From NCBI GenBank assembly GCA_024234595.1, contig JACKNZ010000010.1, forward strand, positions 1 through 64,000: a DNA stretch of 64,000 nt, given 5' to 3'. Position numbers and translations under genes: made by a program. Shown here one piece after another: positions 20,313 through 27,097 of the stretch. Under the pieces are notes generated by a model that searched no databases, had not been told where the DNA came from, and saw only the letters and a list, made by a program, of their open reading frames with translations. How positions within the stretch are numbered: position 1 is the first letter of the stretch; every line of letters starts with the position of its first letter. The stretch is from Moraxellaceae bacterium. Its GTDB lineage: Bacteria > Pseudomonadota > Gammaproteobacteria > Pseudomonadales > Moraxellaceae.

Positions 20313-20575
20313 TAATTATATAAGCTGCTCTCTGTTTTTTTATTAAGTTATTGATTCTTAATGTTTTGTTTGTTTTTTGCTGTAACCAACTATTTTTGAG
20401 GAGTTTGCTTGTTTTTAGCAGGCTAAGAATAAAATTTTGATTTTTAACGCCATTTTTTGAAAAGATTAACCCTTTTTCTTAGCGAGCTAATGTTATTTGT
20501 GGGCTTGATGAGGCTGAATGTTTTGGCTATGATGAGCCTAGAACGCCTGAGCCACTTGATGGCCTGAGCGTCTTT
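20313..20575. other. Non-coding stretch, possible small RNA before terminator
   Basis: No convincing gene is visible between the iterons and the hairpin at 20576. The last 80 bases (about 20495-20575) contain complementary segments such as AGGCTGAA with TGAGCCT and GCCTGAGC with GCCTGAGCG repeats and lead straight into a strong terminator, so a short RNA is possible. This is inference. Confidence 0.3.
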
Positions 20576-20609
20576 AACAAAACCGCTGTATGGCGGTTTT
20601 GTTGTTTTT
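20576..20609 (+). terminator. Strong intrinsic terminator
   Basis: Perfect 11-bp stem AACAAAACCGC with GCGGTTTTGTT, 6-base loop, followed by GTTTTTA. Confidence 0.85.
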
Positions 20610-20659
20610 AACGTGTTATGTGTAGATGGCTTTATTTATTGGTTTTTTTGGAATAAGAT

Positions 20660-20678
20660 TTAATGTGTTAAACATTAA
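20660..20678. promoter_or_regulatory. Palindromic operator before toxin-antitoxin genes
   Basis: TTAATGTGTTAAACATTAA is a perfect 7-5-7 palindrome 19 bases before the antitoxin start, where type II antitoxins usually bind to autorepress. Confidence 0.6.
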
Positions 20679-20696
20679 CTAATTGCTGAGGTTTTT

Positions 20697-20915
20697 ATGA
20701 GTCGTATTGAAGCATTGGAACATCAAGTACAACAATTAGCCCCTCAAGACTTGGCTGTTTTTTCGGCTTGGTTTCATCAATTTGAATTGCAAACAGAAAA
20801 AGCCAAGTGTGCTATATCGGGTATGACCGCTGAACAGTCCGTTAGAATTAGCCAAGAAATGGCTGAATCATTAAGAAATACAAATTACGGCCAACACTCA
20901 TTGATAGAGGCTTAG
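20697..20915 (+). CDS. Antitoxin-like small protein
   Basis: A 72-residue protein. Its first 30 residues (MSRIEALEHQVQQLAPQDLA, then VFSAWFHQFE) match the N-terminal half of small antitoxins that pair with ParE/RelE-type toxins. The second half (MTAEQSVRISQEMAES onward) differs from those and could be a different toxin-neutralising tail. ATG follows GCTGAGG. It ends five bases before a YafO-like toxin gene, and a palindromic operator precedes it, so the pair is probably one autoregulated operon stabilising the element. Confidence 0.6.
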   Translation: MSRIEALEHQVQQLAPQDLAVFSAWFHQFELQTEKAKCAISGMTAEQSVRISQEMAESLRNTNYGQHSLIEA

Positions 20916-20920
20916 TTTTA

Positions 20921-21412
20921 GTGGGTCATTTATATCAGGGCAAGGTTTTTATCTCTCCAAGCTTAAATAAACAAAAAGACATTGATAACGAACTTAAACT
21001 GATAATTGAGGCTTTTAAGACATATTGGCGAACAGGCTTTCATCAGGATTTAGGTAAAGATGTTCCTTTTCACCGTCCAGAGTATATGGTTCAAAGTGCT
21101 ATACGTCATATCCATCTTAGACCAATATTTTACGATGCTAAATGGTCAAAATGCTTTGAGCATTTAGCATTTTATCGCCGCCCACCAAGCGATAGATGGC
21201 TAACTTATTGTGTGACTACCTCAAGAAACTGCTTGTTAATTAGTTATATGGATAAAAATGCGCATACGCAAGCAAACAATATAACCACACTAGCGGAGTT
21301 AATGAAGGCCGCGGAATGGTTTTTTAAAGAAATTAACGAATTTCCATTAGATGAAAACCAACAAGTGGGGTTGTTTTCTGATAAATGGTTATTACCTCCC
21401 TCTATCGATTAA
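20921..21412 (+). CDS. YafO-like mRNA interferase toxin
   Basis: A 163-residue protein with GTG start. Residues about 25-140 follow the YafO family pattern: FKTYWRTGFHQDLGKDVPFH, then IRHIHLRP, W...CFEHLAFYRRPPSDRWLTYC, CLLISYMDKNAHTQAN, and a final helix LAELMKAAEWFFKEI. YafO toxins cleave mRNA on ribosomes. It is longer than E. coli YafO (132 residues), with about 20 extra C-terminal residues. The gene follows a candidate antitoxin with a 5-base gap. The assignment rests on pattern recognition only. Confidence 0.55.
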   Translation: MGHLYQGKVFISPSLNKQKDIDNELKLIIEAFKTYWRTGFHQDLGKDVPFHRPEYMVQSAIRHIHLRPIFYDAKWSKCFEHLAFYRRPPSDRWLTYCVTTSRNCLLISYMDKNAHTQANNITTLAELMKAAEWFFKEINEFPLDENQQVGLFSDKWLLPPSID

Positions 21413-21500
21413 ACAAAATTGCATTTTTAATGCTGGCATAAAAGGCTGATTGGGAGTGCTAATTTGTTTGCAGTACGCTAAACGTTCGCTTTATTCAACT

Positions 21501-21618
21501 TGTCGATTTTTAACTAAACCGCTGTTTGGTGGTTTTTTTGTTGTCATGTTTCAAAAAAGGCAAAAAATCGACAGATTTTCAAAACGTGTCGAAAAAATGA
21601 ATATTTTTAAACATGACA
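21501..21618. repeat. Nested inverted repeats with a terminator-like hairpin
   Basis: TGTCGATTTTT (21501) pairs with AAAAATCGACA (21563), and TGTCATGTTT (21542) pairs with AAACATGACA (21609). Inside is a hairpin AAACCGC/GTGGTTT followed by T at 21516-21539, which would end the YafO operon. The outer arms flank the region just before the hicB start. Confidence 0.6.
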
Positions 21619-21668
21619 TTTAGGCGTGTGGTTTTGCGGTTATATAGCCAAATTTTTAAGGATAAAAT

Positions 21669-21944
21669 ATGCGTTACCCTATTGCGATTGAATTAGGTGA
21701 TGAGAAATATGCCTATGGAGTGGTTGTCCCTGATATTAAGGGATGTTTTTCAGCAGGTGATACGCTTGATGAGGCGTTAATTAACGTGCATGAGGCTATT
21801 GATATGATGATTGAGCTATTGCTTGAGGATGGTGAGTCTTTTCCAATGCCAAGCTCTATCGAAAAGCATATAAACGACCCCGACTTAAAATCTTTTGTGT
21901 GGACAATGGTTGATGTTGATGTGAGTCGGTTTTATAAGGCTTGA
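21669..21944 (+). CDS. HicB-like antitoxin, apparently without adjacent HicA
   Basis: A 91-residue protein of the HicB fold: MRYPIAIELGDEKYAYGVVV, PDIKGCFSAGDTLDEALINV and HEAIDMMIELLLEDGESFPM are the characteristic RNase H-like strand-helix pattern of HicB antitoxins. No standard HicA lies directly before or after. The next two genes may be a diverged HicB/HicA pair, so this could be an orphan or could neutralise that toxin. The ATG follows AAGGAT. Function as antitoxin is inferred. Confidence 0.7.
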   Translation: MRYPIAIELGDEKYAYGVVVPDIKGCFSAGDTLDEALINVHEAIDMMIELLLEDGESFPMPSSIEKHINDPDLKSFVWTMVDVDVSRFYKA

Positions 21945-22080
21945 GTGTACAAATGGCAGCTAAAACGATGTGTAACACATTAAATACATGAATGCGCGAT
22001 TAGCTGCTACAATGTGGTTATAAATTAGTCCAATTACAACAATGACAGTATGACTAACTTAAATCGCAATAGGTAAAGCA

Positions 22081-22539
22081 ATGTTAGACTGGTTAAAAAG
22101 ACAAATAAGTGCTTGGGTGTCAGACCTACCCGAAGGCAATGGCAGTGCTATTCATGCGGCTAACGGTCAACATCATGCTGTTATCTTAGATAAGTTGCGT
22201 GTATTGATTATTCAAGATAAAGATGGCTGCTGGTTCGCTCAGTCAATGGATATTGACTATGCTGCCTCTGGTATGAGCCTACAAGAAGCACAGCAAAATT
22301 TTGAGCTAGGCTTAATTCATACCATTAAAGCGCATATAAAAAAATTTGGCCATATTCAACATCTTATGCGTAGTCCTGAGCCTCAAGACTGGATGCCATT
22401 ATTGCAAAAAGAGGGATGCGGTGACTATGAACACACCATGATTACCACGCATTCTTTAAGTGAAAATCACGATTTAGAAGCCCTGCCTTTTAAGCAAATA
22501 GAATTTTTGTCACCTTGTCAGGATAATCTTGCTGCATGA
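22081..22539 (+). CDS. Unrecognised protein with a HicB-like segment
   Basis: A 152-residue protein. The central part (LRVLIIQDKDGCWFAQSMDI, then YAASGMSLQEAQQNFELGLIHTIKAHI) has the layout of HicB-type antitoxins: a short hydrophobic strand pair, an omega-type turn and a helix with regular hydrophobics. Sequence similarity is weak and the assignment is inference. Its stop overlaps the start of the next gene (ATGA), so they are translated together. The 136-base region before it contains the small palindrome TGTGTAACACA. Confidence 0.55.
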   Translation: MLDWLKRQISAWVSDLPEGNGSAIHAANGQHHAVILDKLRVLIIQDKDGCWFAQSMDIDYAASGMSLQEAQQNFELGLIHTIKAHIKKFGHIQHLMRSPEPQDWMPLLQKEGCGDYEHTMITTHSLSENHDLEALPFKQIEFLSPCQDNLAA

Positions 22540-22808
22540 AGTTGCCCCCCAAAGATGACCCTCATGGCAATCAAGAAGGCTCTTTGCCTCGTTTATTAGT
22601 GTTACAAGTTCTCAAAGCGTTTGATGTTCAAGTCGATGACTTGGGCAATCATTTATATTTATTTTCGGCCAGTGATGAGGTTGAATCACAAAAACTACCT
22701 GAGATGGTAGGCGGCTTAATGATTCGACGTTTAGCTACAAAATTTGCCATTCGCATTGTTGATTTTTATTGGGACGAAACAGGCCAAAGACGTTATAAGC
22801 CACATTAA
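22536..22808 (+). CDS. Possible diverged HicA-like toxin
   Basis: A 90-residue protein. LPRLLVLQVLKAFDVQVDDL, then GNHLYLF, then LPEMVGGLMIRRLATKFAIR follows the HicA arrangement of helix, GSH-type loop, strands and a closing helix; the histidine of GNH would stand at the HicA catalytic position. The final segment VDFYWDETGQRRYKPH is not HicA-like. It overlaps the preceding gene by four bases, as expected for a toxin-antitoxin pair in antitoxin-first order. An alternative is an unrelated conserved element protein. Confidence 0.45.
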   Translation: MKLPPKDDPHGNQEGSLPRLLVLQVLKAFDVQVDDLGNHLYLFSASDEVESQKLPEMVGGLMIRRLATKFAIRIVDFYWDETGQRRYKPH

Positions 22809-22915
22809 AAAACGCTCTGTATTTATCAGAACAAACCTAAAAAATGATACCAAAAAACAAGATATTTAAGTTAGAGTTTTTTAATCTATTTATATGCTTA
22901 TAAAAAGGTAACAAT

Positions 22916-23289
22916 ATTACTTCTGTGTTACTTATTTGTTACTTCTAGCCAAAGCTCGCAAACCCTTGCGGCTCTAAGGATACAGCGGTTTTTATAAAAA
23001 ATGTTACTTTTGTTACTCTTTTCCGATGGCCAAGTTTTTTAAAATTGATTTTATTTTTTTGTCTATAAAATGTACTAAAAACAGTTTTAGACACCTGTTT
23101 TTGTTTGATTTTTAGGCATTATTTGCATGGATTAACTTAAAAAATGATAAAAAAGCATTTATTTTTGAGTCGACCATCGGAAAAGAGTAACAAAGGTAAC
23201 AAAGATTTTAAAATGGCACTCTAAGCCTTGCGGCTCTAGGCTTAGAGTCACTTTTATAAAAAGTAACAAATAAGTAACATAGAAGTAAT
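22916..23289. other. Candidate replication origin of the element (inverted iterons)
   Basis: Two inverted pairs are nested. The outer arms 22916-22944 and 23261-23289 match at 28 of 29 positions (built on GTAACAAATAAGTAACA). The inner arms 23002-23029 and 23174-23201 match at 27 of 28 positions (CCATCGGAAAAGAG plus GTAACAAAGGTAACA). Between the inner arms lies about 145 bases of very A/T-rich sequence. Between outer and inner arms on each side is a CCTTGCGGCTCTAGG-type core in the same orientation, followed by TTTTATAAAAA. Inverted iterons around an A/T-rich region is the expected shape of an origin for the element's primase-helicase. Confidence 0.7.
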
Positions 23290-23298
23290 GAGGTTTAC

Positions 23299-23424
23299 AT
23301 GGAACACTCAATAAGCTCTCGTTTTCGACTTTATAAGCAACGTCTCATTGACGCGATTACGCAACTTTTTATCTGTTTTTTGCCAGTATTCATTCCTCAT
23401 ATTATCAGAAAAAAATGCTCATAG
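23299..23424 (+). CDS. Possible 41-residue hydrophobic small protein
   Basis: ATG at 23299 follows ATGAGG with 6-base spacing. The product begins MEHSISSRFRLYKQRLIDAI and continues with a hydrophobic helix (about residues 23-36) and a basic tail. It lies between the putative origin and the AlpA-like gene. No family recognised. It may be spurious. Confidence 0.3.
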   Translation: MEHSISSRFRLYKQRLIDAITQLFICFLPVFIPHIIRKKCS

Positions 23425-23614
23425 TTTTTATACTAAAAAAGACTTTTTTACCGTCTTGGCCGTTGTAAATGCAAGTTACAACCCTTATCGAATAGAAATT
23501 TTTTTTGTCTCATGCACAATAGCTTTACCGAGTGAGTACATAGGAATCCTTATGAATCCATATGTATTCACCTAGCAAGCTAACTATTACTGTGTGCAAA
23601 GAAGGGGTTCGACA
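23425..23614. other. Leader of the AlpA-replication operon
   Basis: No gene is supported here. The stretch is A/T-rich and ends with repeated ATCC/ATTC elements near 23540-23570 (GGAATCC, GAATCC, GTATTC) before the AlpA-like start; it probably holds the operon promoter. Confidence 0.3.
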
Positions 23615-23869
23615 ATGCAAACACAACAGCACCACGCACCAATTTTTAAAGCGGTACATACGCCAAGCAATGTGGGCGACCGTTTATTAAGACGTGCAGA
23701 GGTAGAGCATAAAACTGGCTTAAGCCGTTCGGCAATTTATAACGCTATCCGCAAGGGTACTTTTCCTGAGCCTGTCCAACTTGGTAACTGTTCGGTGGCA
23801 TGGCTTTGTAGCGAGATTGACCAATGGATTGCCGACAAGATTGCCACACGCAATCAAAAACGAGCTTAA
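23615..23869 (+). CDS. AlpA/Cox-like excisionase-type regulator
   Basis: An 84-residue winged-helix regulator of the AlpA family. LLRRAEVEHKTGLSRSAIYN, then AIRKGTFPEPVQLGNCSVAW and CSEIDQWIADKI match the MerR-like helix-turn-helix used by AlpA and P4 Vis proteins, which promote excision and control early genes. The ATG at 23615 is preferred because AAGAAGGGG lies 8-15 bases before it; an in-frame GTG at 23594 has no such site. It starts the gene series leading to primase and helicase. Confidence 0.85.
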   Translation: MQTQQHHAPIFKAVHTPSNVGDRLLRRAEVEHKTGLSRSAIYNAIRKGTFPEPVQLGNCSVAWLCSEIDQWIADKIATRNQKRA

Positions 23870-23901
23870 GCCTAAATTTTTTAACCTTGTGAGATAAAAC
23901 C

Positions 23902-24168
23902 ATGAGCAAATTTACTATTAACGCCAAAGGTCAAACATTAACACTATCAAATGAGGAGGCATTGACGCTAGAAAAATCATTGATAGAAGCGCGCCAATCG
24001 CCTAATCAATCTGTGAGTCACCTAATTAACGGTGGCGTAATGTTGGTGACATTTAGCAACAACCAAGCCAGCACCTTTAGCCGTTCTATTAAGCCAACTG
24101 ACGTTATTTTGTCACCTATCGAAAAGCCTTTTTATTCCGACAGTCAAGTGATTGCTACTGACTGCTAA
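23902..24168 (+). CDS. Hypothetical element protein
   Basis: An 88-residue protein, not recognised. It begins MSKFTINAKGQTLTLSNEEA, with a beta-rich start, a helix (ALTLEKSLIEARQ) and a later strand NGGVMLVTFSN. No signal peptide or membrane segment. It lies 32 bases after the AlpA-like gene on the same strand and is probably cotranscribed with it and with the replication genes. Confidence 0.6.
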   Translation: MSKFTINAKGQTLTLSNEEALTLEKSLIEARQSPNQSVSHLINGGVMLVTFSNNQASTFSRSIKPTDVILSPIEKPFYSDSQVIATDC

Positions 24169-24260
24169 ACGCACTTAAAAACTCATTAAACCGCGCAAAA
24201 ACAAAGCATTAACTAATGCTATGGGGGAGTTTTGCGCCTAAAAAATGCCAAGAGGTCAAT

Positions 24261-24620
24261 ATGACGCATTTATTAGTCGAAATTAAAGCACTTAAACACG
24301 AAACCTATCAGTTTTTATCGATGGATATGGAAGCACGACAGGCTCTAATTACCGCCATAACTAAAGCGGTAGGCGAGTCACCACGGCCAAAAGTAGCCGA
24401 GCCTAGTGTGGCTGGCATTATTAGCGCACGTTCATTAGGTGAGTGTGTCGTGATTAAAGCGGCAAATCAAAAGCTCAATGTACGCGCTCAAGACGTGCCT
24501 GCTTTGTTGGAGGCGTTAAACAATGCCAACGCGGTGTTAAACGTCCCAAGTTATACCGAAACCGACTTGAGCGTGATTACTGTCATGGCTTATCAGCCCA
24601 GTGAGGCCGTTGAGTCCTAA
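24261..24620 (+). CDS. Hypothetical element protein
   Basis: A 119-residue protein, not recognised. The ATG at 24261 follows AAGAGG with 7-base spacing and is preferred over an ATG at 24216. The sequence is mixed alpha/beta with a helix VPALLEALNNANAVL and a strand SLGECVVIKA. It shows the same strand-helix layout as the product of the gene before it, suggesting an old duplication (weak). A 9-bp hairpin follows its stop. Confidence 0.6.
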   Translation: MTHLLVEIKALKHETYQFLSMDMEARQALITAITKAVGESPRPKVAEPSVAGIISARSLGECVVIKAANQKLNVRAQDVPALLEALNNANAVLNVPSYTETDLSVITVMAYQPSEAVES

Positions 24621-24630
24621 AAAAAGAAAA

Positions 24631-24657
24631 CCCAATAGTGCGCTAACAACTATTGGG
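24631..24657. promoter_or_regulatory. Hairpin before the Ash-like ORF
   Basis: A perfect 9-bp stem CCCAATAGT with ACTATTGGG and a 9-base loop, followed by CTTATTCAATCTTT. It could be a weak terminator or part of a leader RNA. Confidence 0.5.
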
Positions 24658-24702
24658 CTTATTCAATCTTTATTGCTTGTACAGCAAAAGGAGCATAACA
24701 CA

Positions 24703-25413
24703 ATGTGTATGCCAGTCAATCAGTTTTTAGGCAGCTTGGTGCAAGCTGTTCCAACCTTTACACGCCAATGCGATATGTTTAGGAATCAAGGCCGCACCGC
24801 TACTGTAAGCGGTAATGGTACGCCTAGACAAGCCAAATATATTTTACTTACCCCCTTGACGACAACCACAGACACGGCCAATAATGACGGCACTGGCCTA
24901 CATTGCCAGTTGGGCTTGGTCGCCCAAGTTACTTGGCGCACAACCGCGCATCTCGCGGTTTTTTTGTGCGTGCCGTATGGCTTTGTCTTTTTGATGGGCT
25001 GTATGGGGAGGCGTTCACGCCTGCCAGTTCCAAGTACTGGTCGACCAACCCTGTACAGCCTGTCACCCGATGCTTGGTCGCTTTTGGTGATGGATTTAAT
25101 TCCCATACTTGGAGCGTCCACCATGACAACCCCCACCCAAAAACCGTCTAGTGTTAGCCAAACCTTAGCCGCTGTCATTTGTATTTTACAAAATCTTAAT
25201 CCTGATACCTATACCCACACAAGCACACTATTAGCGGCTTTTAAGGCACAAGGTATTCAGCGTGATTTACGTTCTATTCAACGTTATTTAGTGGCCTTAG
25301 CCGACTATTCGCTAGTCGAGCATGACAACCATCACCCTAAAGGCTGGAAGCTACGCACCAACCCCAATAAATACGCGGTAGAAGCGATTTTGGCCATGGG
25401 GGTGCAAGCATGA
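24703..25413 (+). CDS. Ash-like leader ORF joined to a winged-helix protein
   Basis: One frame is open for 236 codons. Translation probably starts at ATG 24703 (AAAAGGAG 9 bases before). The first 140 residues are of odd composition, with AVFLCVPYGFVF typical of Ash-like ORFs of P4-type elements, and the alternative frame is also open (24903-25151, with GFFVRAVWLCLFDGLYGEAF). The last 96 residues (from ATG 25123, preceded by GGAG) form a plausible winged helix: SVSQTLAAVICILQNL, LLAAFKAQGIQRDLRSIQRY, then DNHHPKGWKL. Either one fused protein or two products are possible. A perfect terminator lies inside the first part. It overlaps the next gene (ATGA). Confidence 0.5.
   Translation: MCMPVNQFLGSLVQAVPTFTRQCDMFRNQGRTATVSGNGTPRQAKYILLTPLTTTTDTANNDGTGLHCQLGLVAQVTWRTTAHLAVFLCVPYGFVFLMGCMGRRSRLPVPSTGRPTLYSLSPDAWSLLVMDLIPILGASTMTTPTQKPSSVSQTLAAVICILQNLNPDTYTHTSTLLAAFKAQGIQRDLRSIQRYLVALADYSLVEHDNHHPKGWKLRTNPNKYAVEAILAMGVQA
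24942..24965 (+). terminator. Intrinsic terminator within the Ash-like ORF (possible attenuator)
   Basis: AACCGCG and CGCGGTT form a perfect 7-bp stem around CATCT followed by seven T. Just upstream TTGGGC and GCCCAA (24911-24928) form another stem. The position, upstream of the primase-helicase genes and inside an open frame, matches that of the termination-based immunity region of phage P4. Confidence 0.65.
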
Positions 25414-25862
25414 GTCCAAGTCAACCCACCGCGCGTAAGAGTGCTAAAAACTACACACCAGCAGTACGAAAATATTTAGCACAACTCGGTAAATTAGATT
25501 GGCAAGCACAATCTTTAGATGCCGAATATTGGCAAGTATTAACCGCTAAAGGTGAAACGTTGGCAATCGTTAATGACACCGTGACCCAACCACACATTAG
25601 CACACAGCAAGCGGCACAGTTAATGGCTGATGCCCCCTTGTTACTCAAAGAGTTGTTATTAACGCATCGTGCCTTATGCCATGTTGCAAGCCGTGTATTG
25701 CTACTAACTGAGCAAAAAGTAGGCTTTAACGACCTTAAATTAGCCACAGAGCGCAATGAGCAACGTTTGGCCTTACTAGGCAAATATCGTGACCTGATAC
25801 ACACAGATACCCAAGACAATGCCTTAAACGCAAACACTAACAAGGAGCAAAGCCATGACTAA
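25410..25862 (+). CDS. Hypothetical element protein
   Basis: A 150-residue protein, not recognised. It starts in an ATGA overlap with the preceding stop and overlaps the next gene by 8 bases, so it belongs to the replication operon. It is mainly helical, with a leucine-rich helix (APLLLKELLLTHRALCHVAS) and a C-terminal charged helix. No catalytic motif is visible. Confidence 0.65.
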   Translation: MSPSQPTARKSAKNYTPAVRKYLAQLGKLDWQAQSLDAEYWQVLTAKGETLAIVNDTVTQPHISTQQAAQLMADAPLLLKELLLTHRALCHVASRVLLLTEQKVGFNDLKLATERNEQRLALLGKYRDLIHTDTQDNALNANTNKEQSHD

Positions 25863-26088
25863 TACAGACTTTATTTGCAGCGAAGAACATATGCGCAAAT
25901 TAGATGTTTTAGATGCCCATTTGCACGTTTTAAGCGCGTTATCGGGCGGTGTTACACGTCAAGATTACCCTTTAGACCTCAGTGCCGACAAATTAGCAAC
26001 CTTGCTGTTTAGCTTGAGCAATGAGCTTAGCGACACCCTAGCCAGTATTAAGGCGTGTACTCGTATTCAACGTAAAGGAGGGCTTTAA
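25855..26088 (+). CDS. Hypothetical small element protein
   Basis: A 77-residue acidic helical protein (MRKLDVLDAHLHVLSALSGG, ADKLATLLFSLSNELSDTL). Not recognised. It ends two bases before the primase gene and overlaps the preceding gene, so cotranscription and coupled translation are likely. It could be an accessory to the primase; that is inference from position only. Confidence 0.6.
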   Translation: MTNTDFICSEEHMRKLDVLDAHLHVLSALSGGVTRQDYPLDLSADKLATLLFSLSNELSDTLASIKACTRIQRKGGL

Positions 26089-26089
26089 C

Positions 26090-27097
26090 ATGAGCAATGC
26101 ACAACTGTTAATTGCGGCTATACGCAACATATCGTGTATGGCACTTAATGATGCCTCGTTGTTAGTCTCTGAATGGTTGCCCGATGGCAAACGCCACAAA
26201 AACGACTGGATTGCTAAAAATCCAGTGCGTGGCGACCGTCATGCAGGCTCTTTTAGCGTGTCTTTAATATCGGGTAAATGGCATGATTTTGCCGATAATA
26301 CCGCCAAAGGGGGCGACTTGGTAGGCTTGTATGCCTATCTTAAAAGTTGTACACAATTACAAGCCGCTCAAGCGATTGATAGCCGTTTAGGGTTAGGTAT
26401 CTTAGTCAAATCTACCCAAGTGCAACGCACCAGCAAAGCCAAGCAAGAGGCGAGTATTCAAGCGGCACAAGCACGTAAACAAAAAGAGCAAATCATGGAG
26501 GAACACGACCGCCAAGCCGCTAAAGAGCAAGCCAAAAGCCAGTGGCAACACGCTAAATTAGCCAATGCTCAACATCCTTATTTAGTCAACAAAGGGGTGT
26601 TTGCACATGGCTTACGTCAAAACAAATTTGGCGCGTTGTTAGTCCCTGTTTGTTATGAGAGGGAATTGGTGAATTTGCAGTGCATTGACCCCCAAGGCAA
26701 AAAACGCTTTTTATCGGGTGGACAAGTCAAAGGCTGTTATTCGCCAATCGGTAAAATTGAGGCAGGCAAGCCGCTTTATATTTGTGAAGGGTGGGCAACA
26801 GGCGCAACCCTCTACCAACAAACCACCAGCGCGATTGCTTGTGCCTTAAATGCAAGCAATTTAAAAGAGGTAGCCTTAGCTTTTAGAGCGCGTTATGGCG
26901 AGAGCTTAGAGATTATTATTGCAGGCGATGACGACCGCAAAAACGCTAATAATACAGGCAAAAAAGCCGCCAATGATGCCGCCTTAGCGGTAGGCGCATT
27001 AGCCATATTTCCAGAGTGGCCAAGTCATGCCCCCATTGAGTTAAGCGACTTTAACGACCTTGCCGTGTGGCAAATGCAACAGGAGGCAAGTGCATGA
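26090..27097 (+). CDS. Toprim-domain primase of the element
   Basis: A 335-residue protein with an N-terminal primase-type region (about 20-90, WIAKNPVRGDRHAGSFSVSL, GKWHDFADNTAKGGDLVGLY), a basic linker rich in Gln/Lys (about 125-165) and a C-terminal Toprim domain with the conserved glutamate in LYICEGWATGATLY and acidic pair in IIIAGDDDRKN. The form matches plasmid/phage DnaG-like primases of P4-type elements, where primase and helicase are separate genes rather than fused as in P4 alpha. It overlaps the helicase gene (ATGA). Confidence 0.85.
   Translation: MSNAQLLIAAIRNISCMALNDASLLVSEWLPDGKRHKNDWIAKNPVRGDRHAGSFSVSLISGKWHDFADNTAKGGDLVGLYAYLKSCTQLQAAQAIDSRLGLGILVKSTQVQRTSKAKQEASIQAAQARKQKEQIMEEHDRQAAKEQAKSQWQHAKLANAQHPYLVNKGVFAHGLRQNKFGALLVPVCYERELVNLQCIDPQGKKRFLSGGQVKGCYSPIGKIEAGKPLYICEGWATGATLYQQTTSAIACALNASNLKEVALAFRARYGESLEIIIAGDDDRKNANNTGKKAANDAALAVGALAIFPEWPSHAPIELSDFNDLAVWQMQQEASA

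Noticed and set aside
20200..23300. CRISPR array in the repeat-rich intergenic regions
   Set aside because: Repeats are 7-11 bp with fixed short spacing and inverted copies; no 25-40 bp repeats with unique spacers and no cas genes.
23348..23575. 75-codon ORF after the element origin
   Set aside because: No ribosome site, unusual composition, and overlaps a better-supported small frame at 23299.
24786..25178. 130-codon minus-strand ORF opposite the Ash-like region
   Set aside because: No ribosome site or domain; open frames on several strands reflect few A/T stops in this GC-richer patch. Plus-strand reading has a strong start signal.
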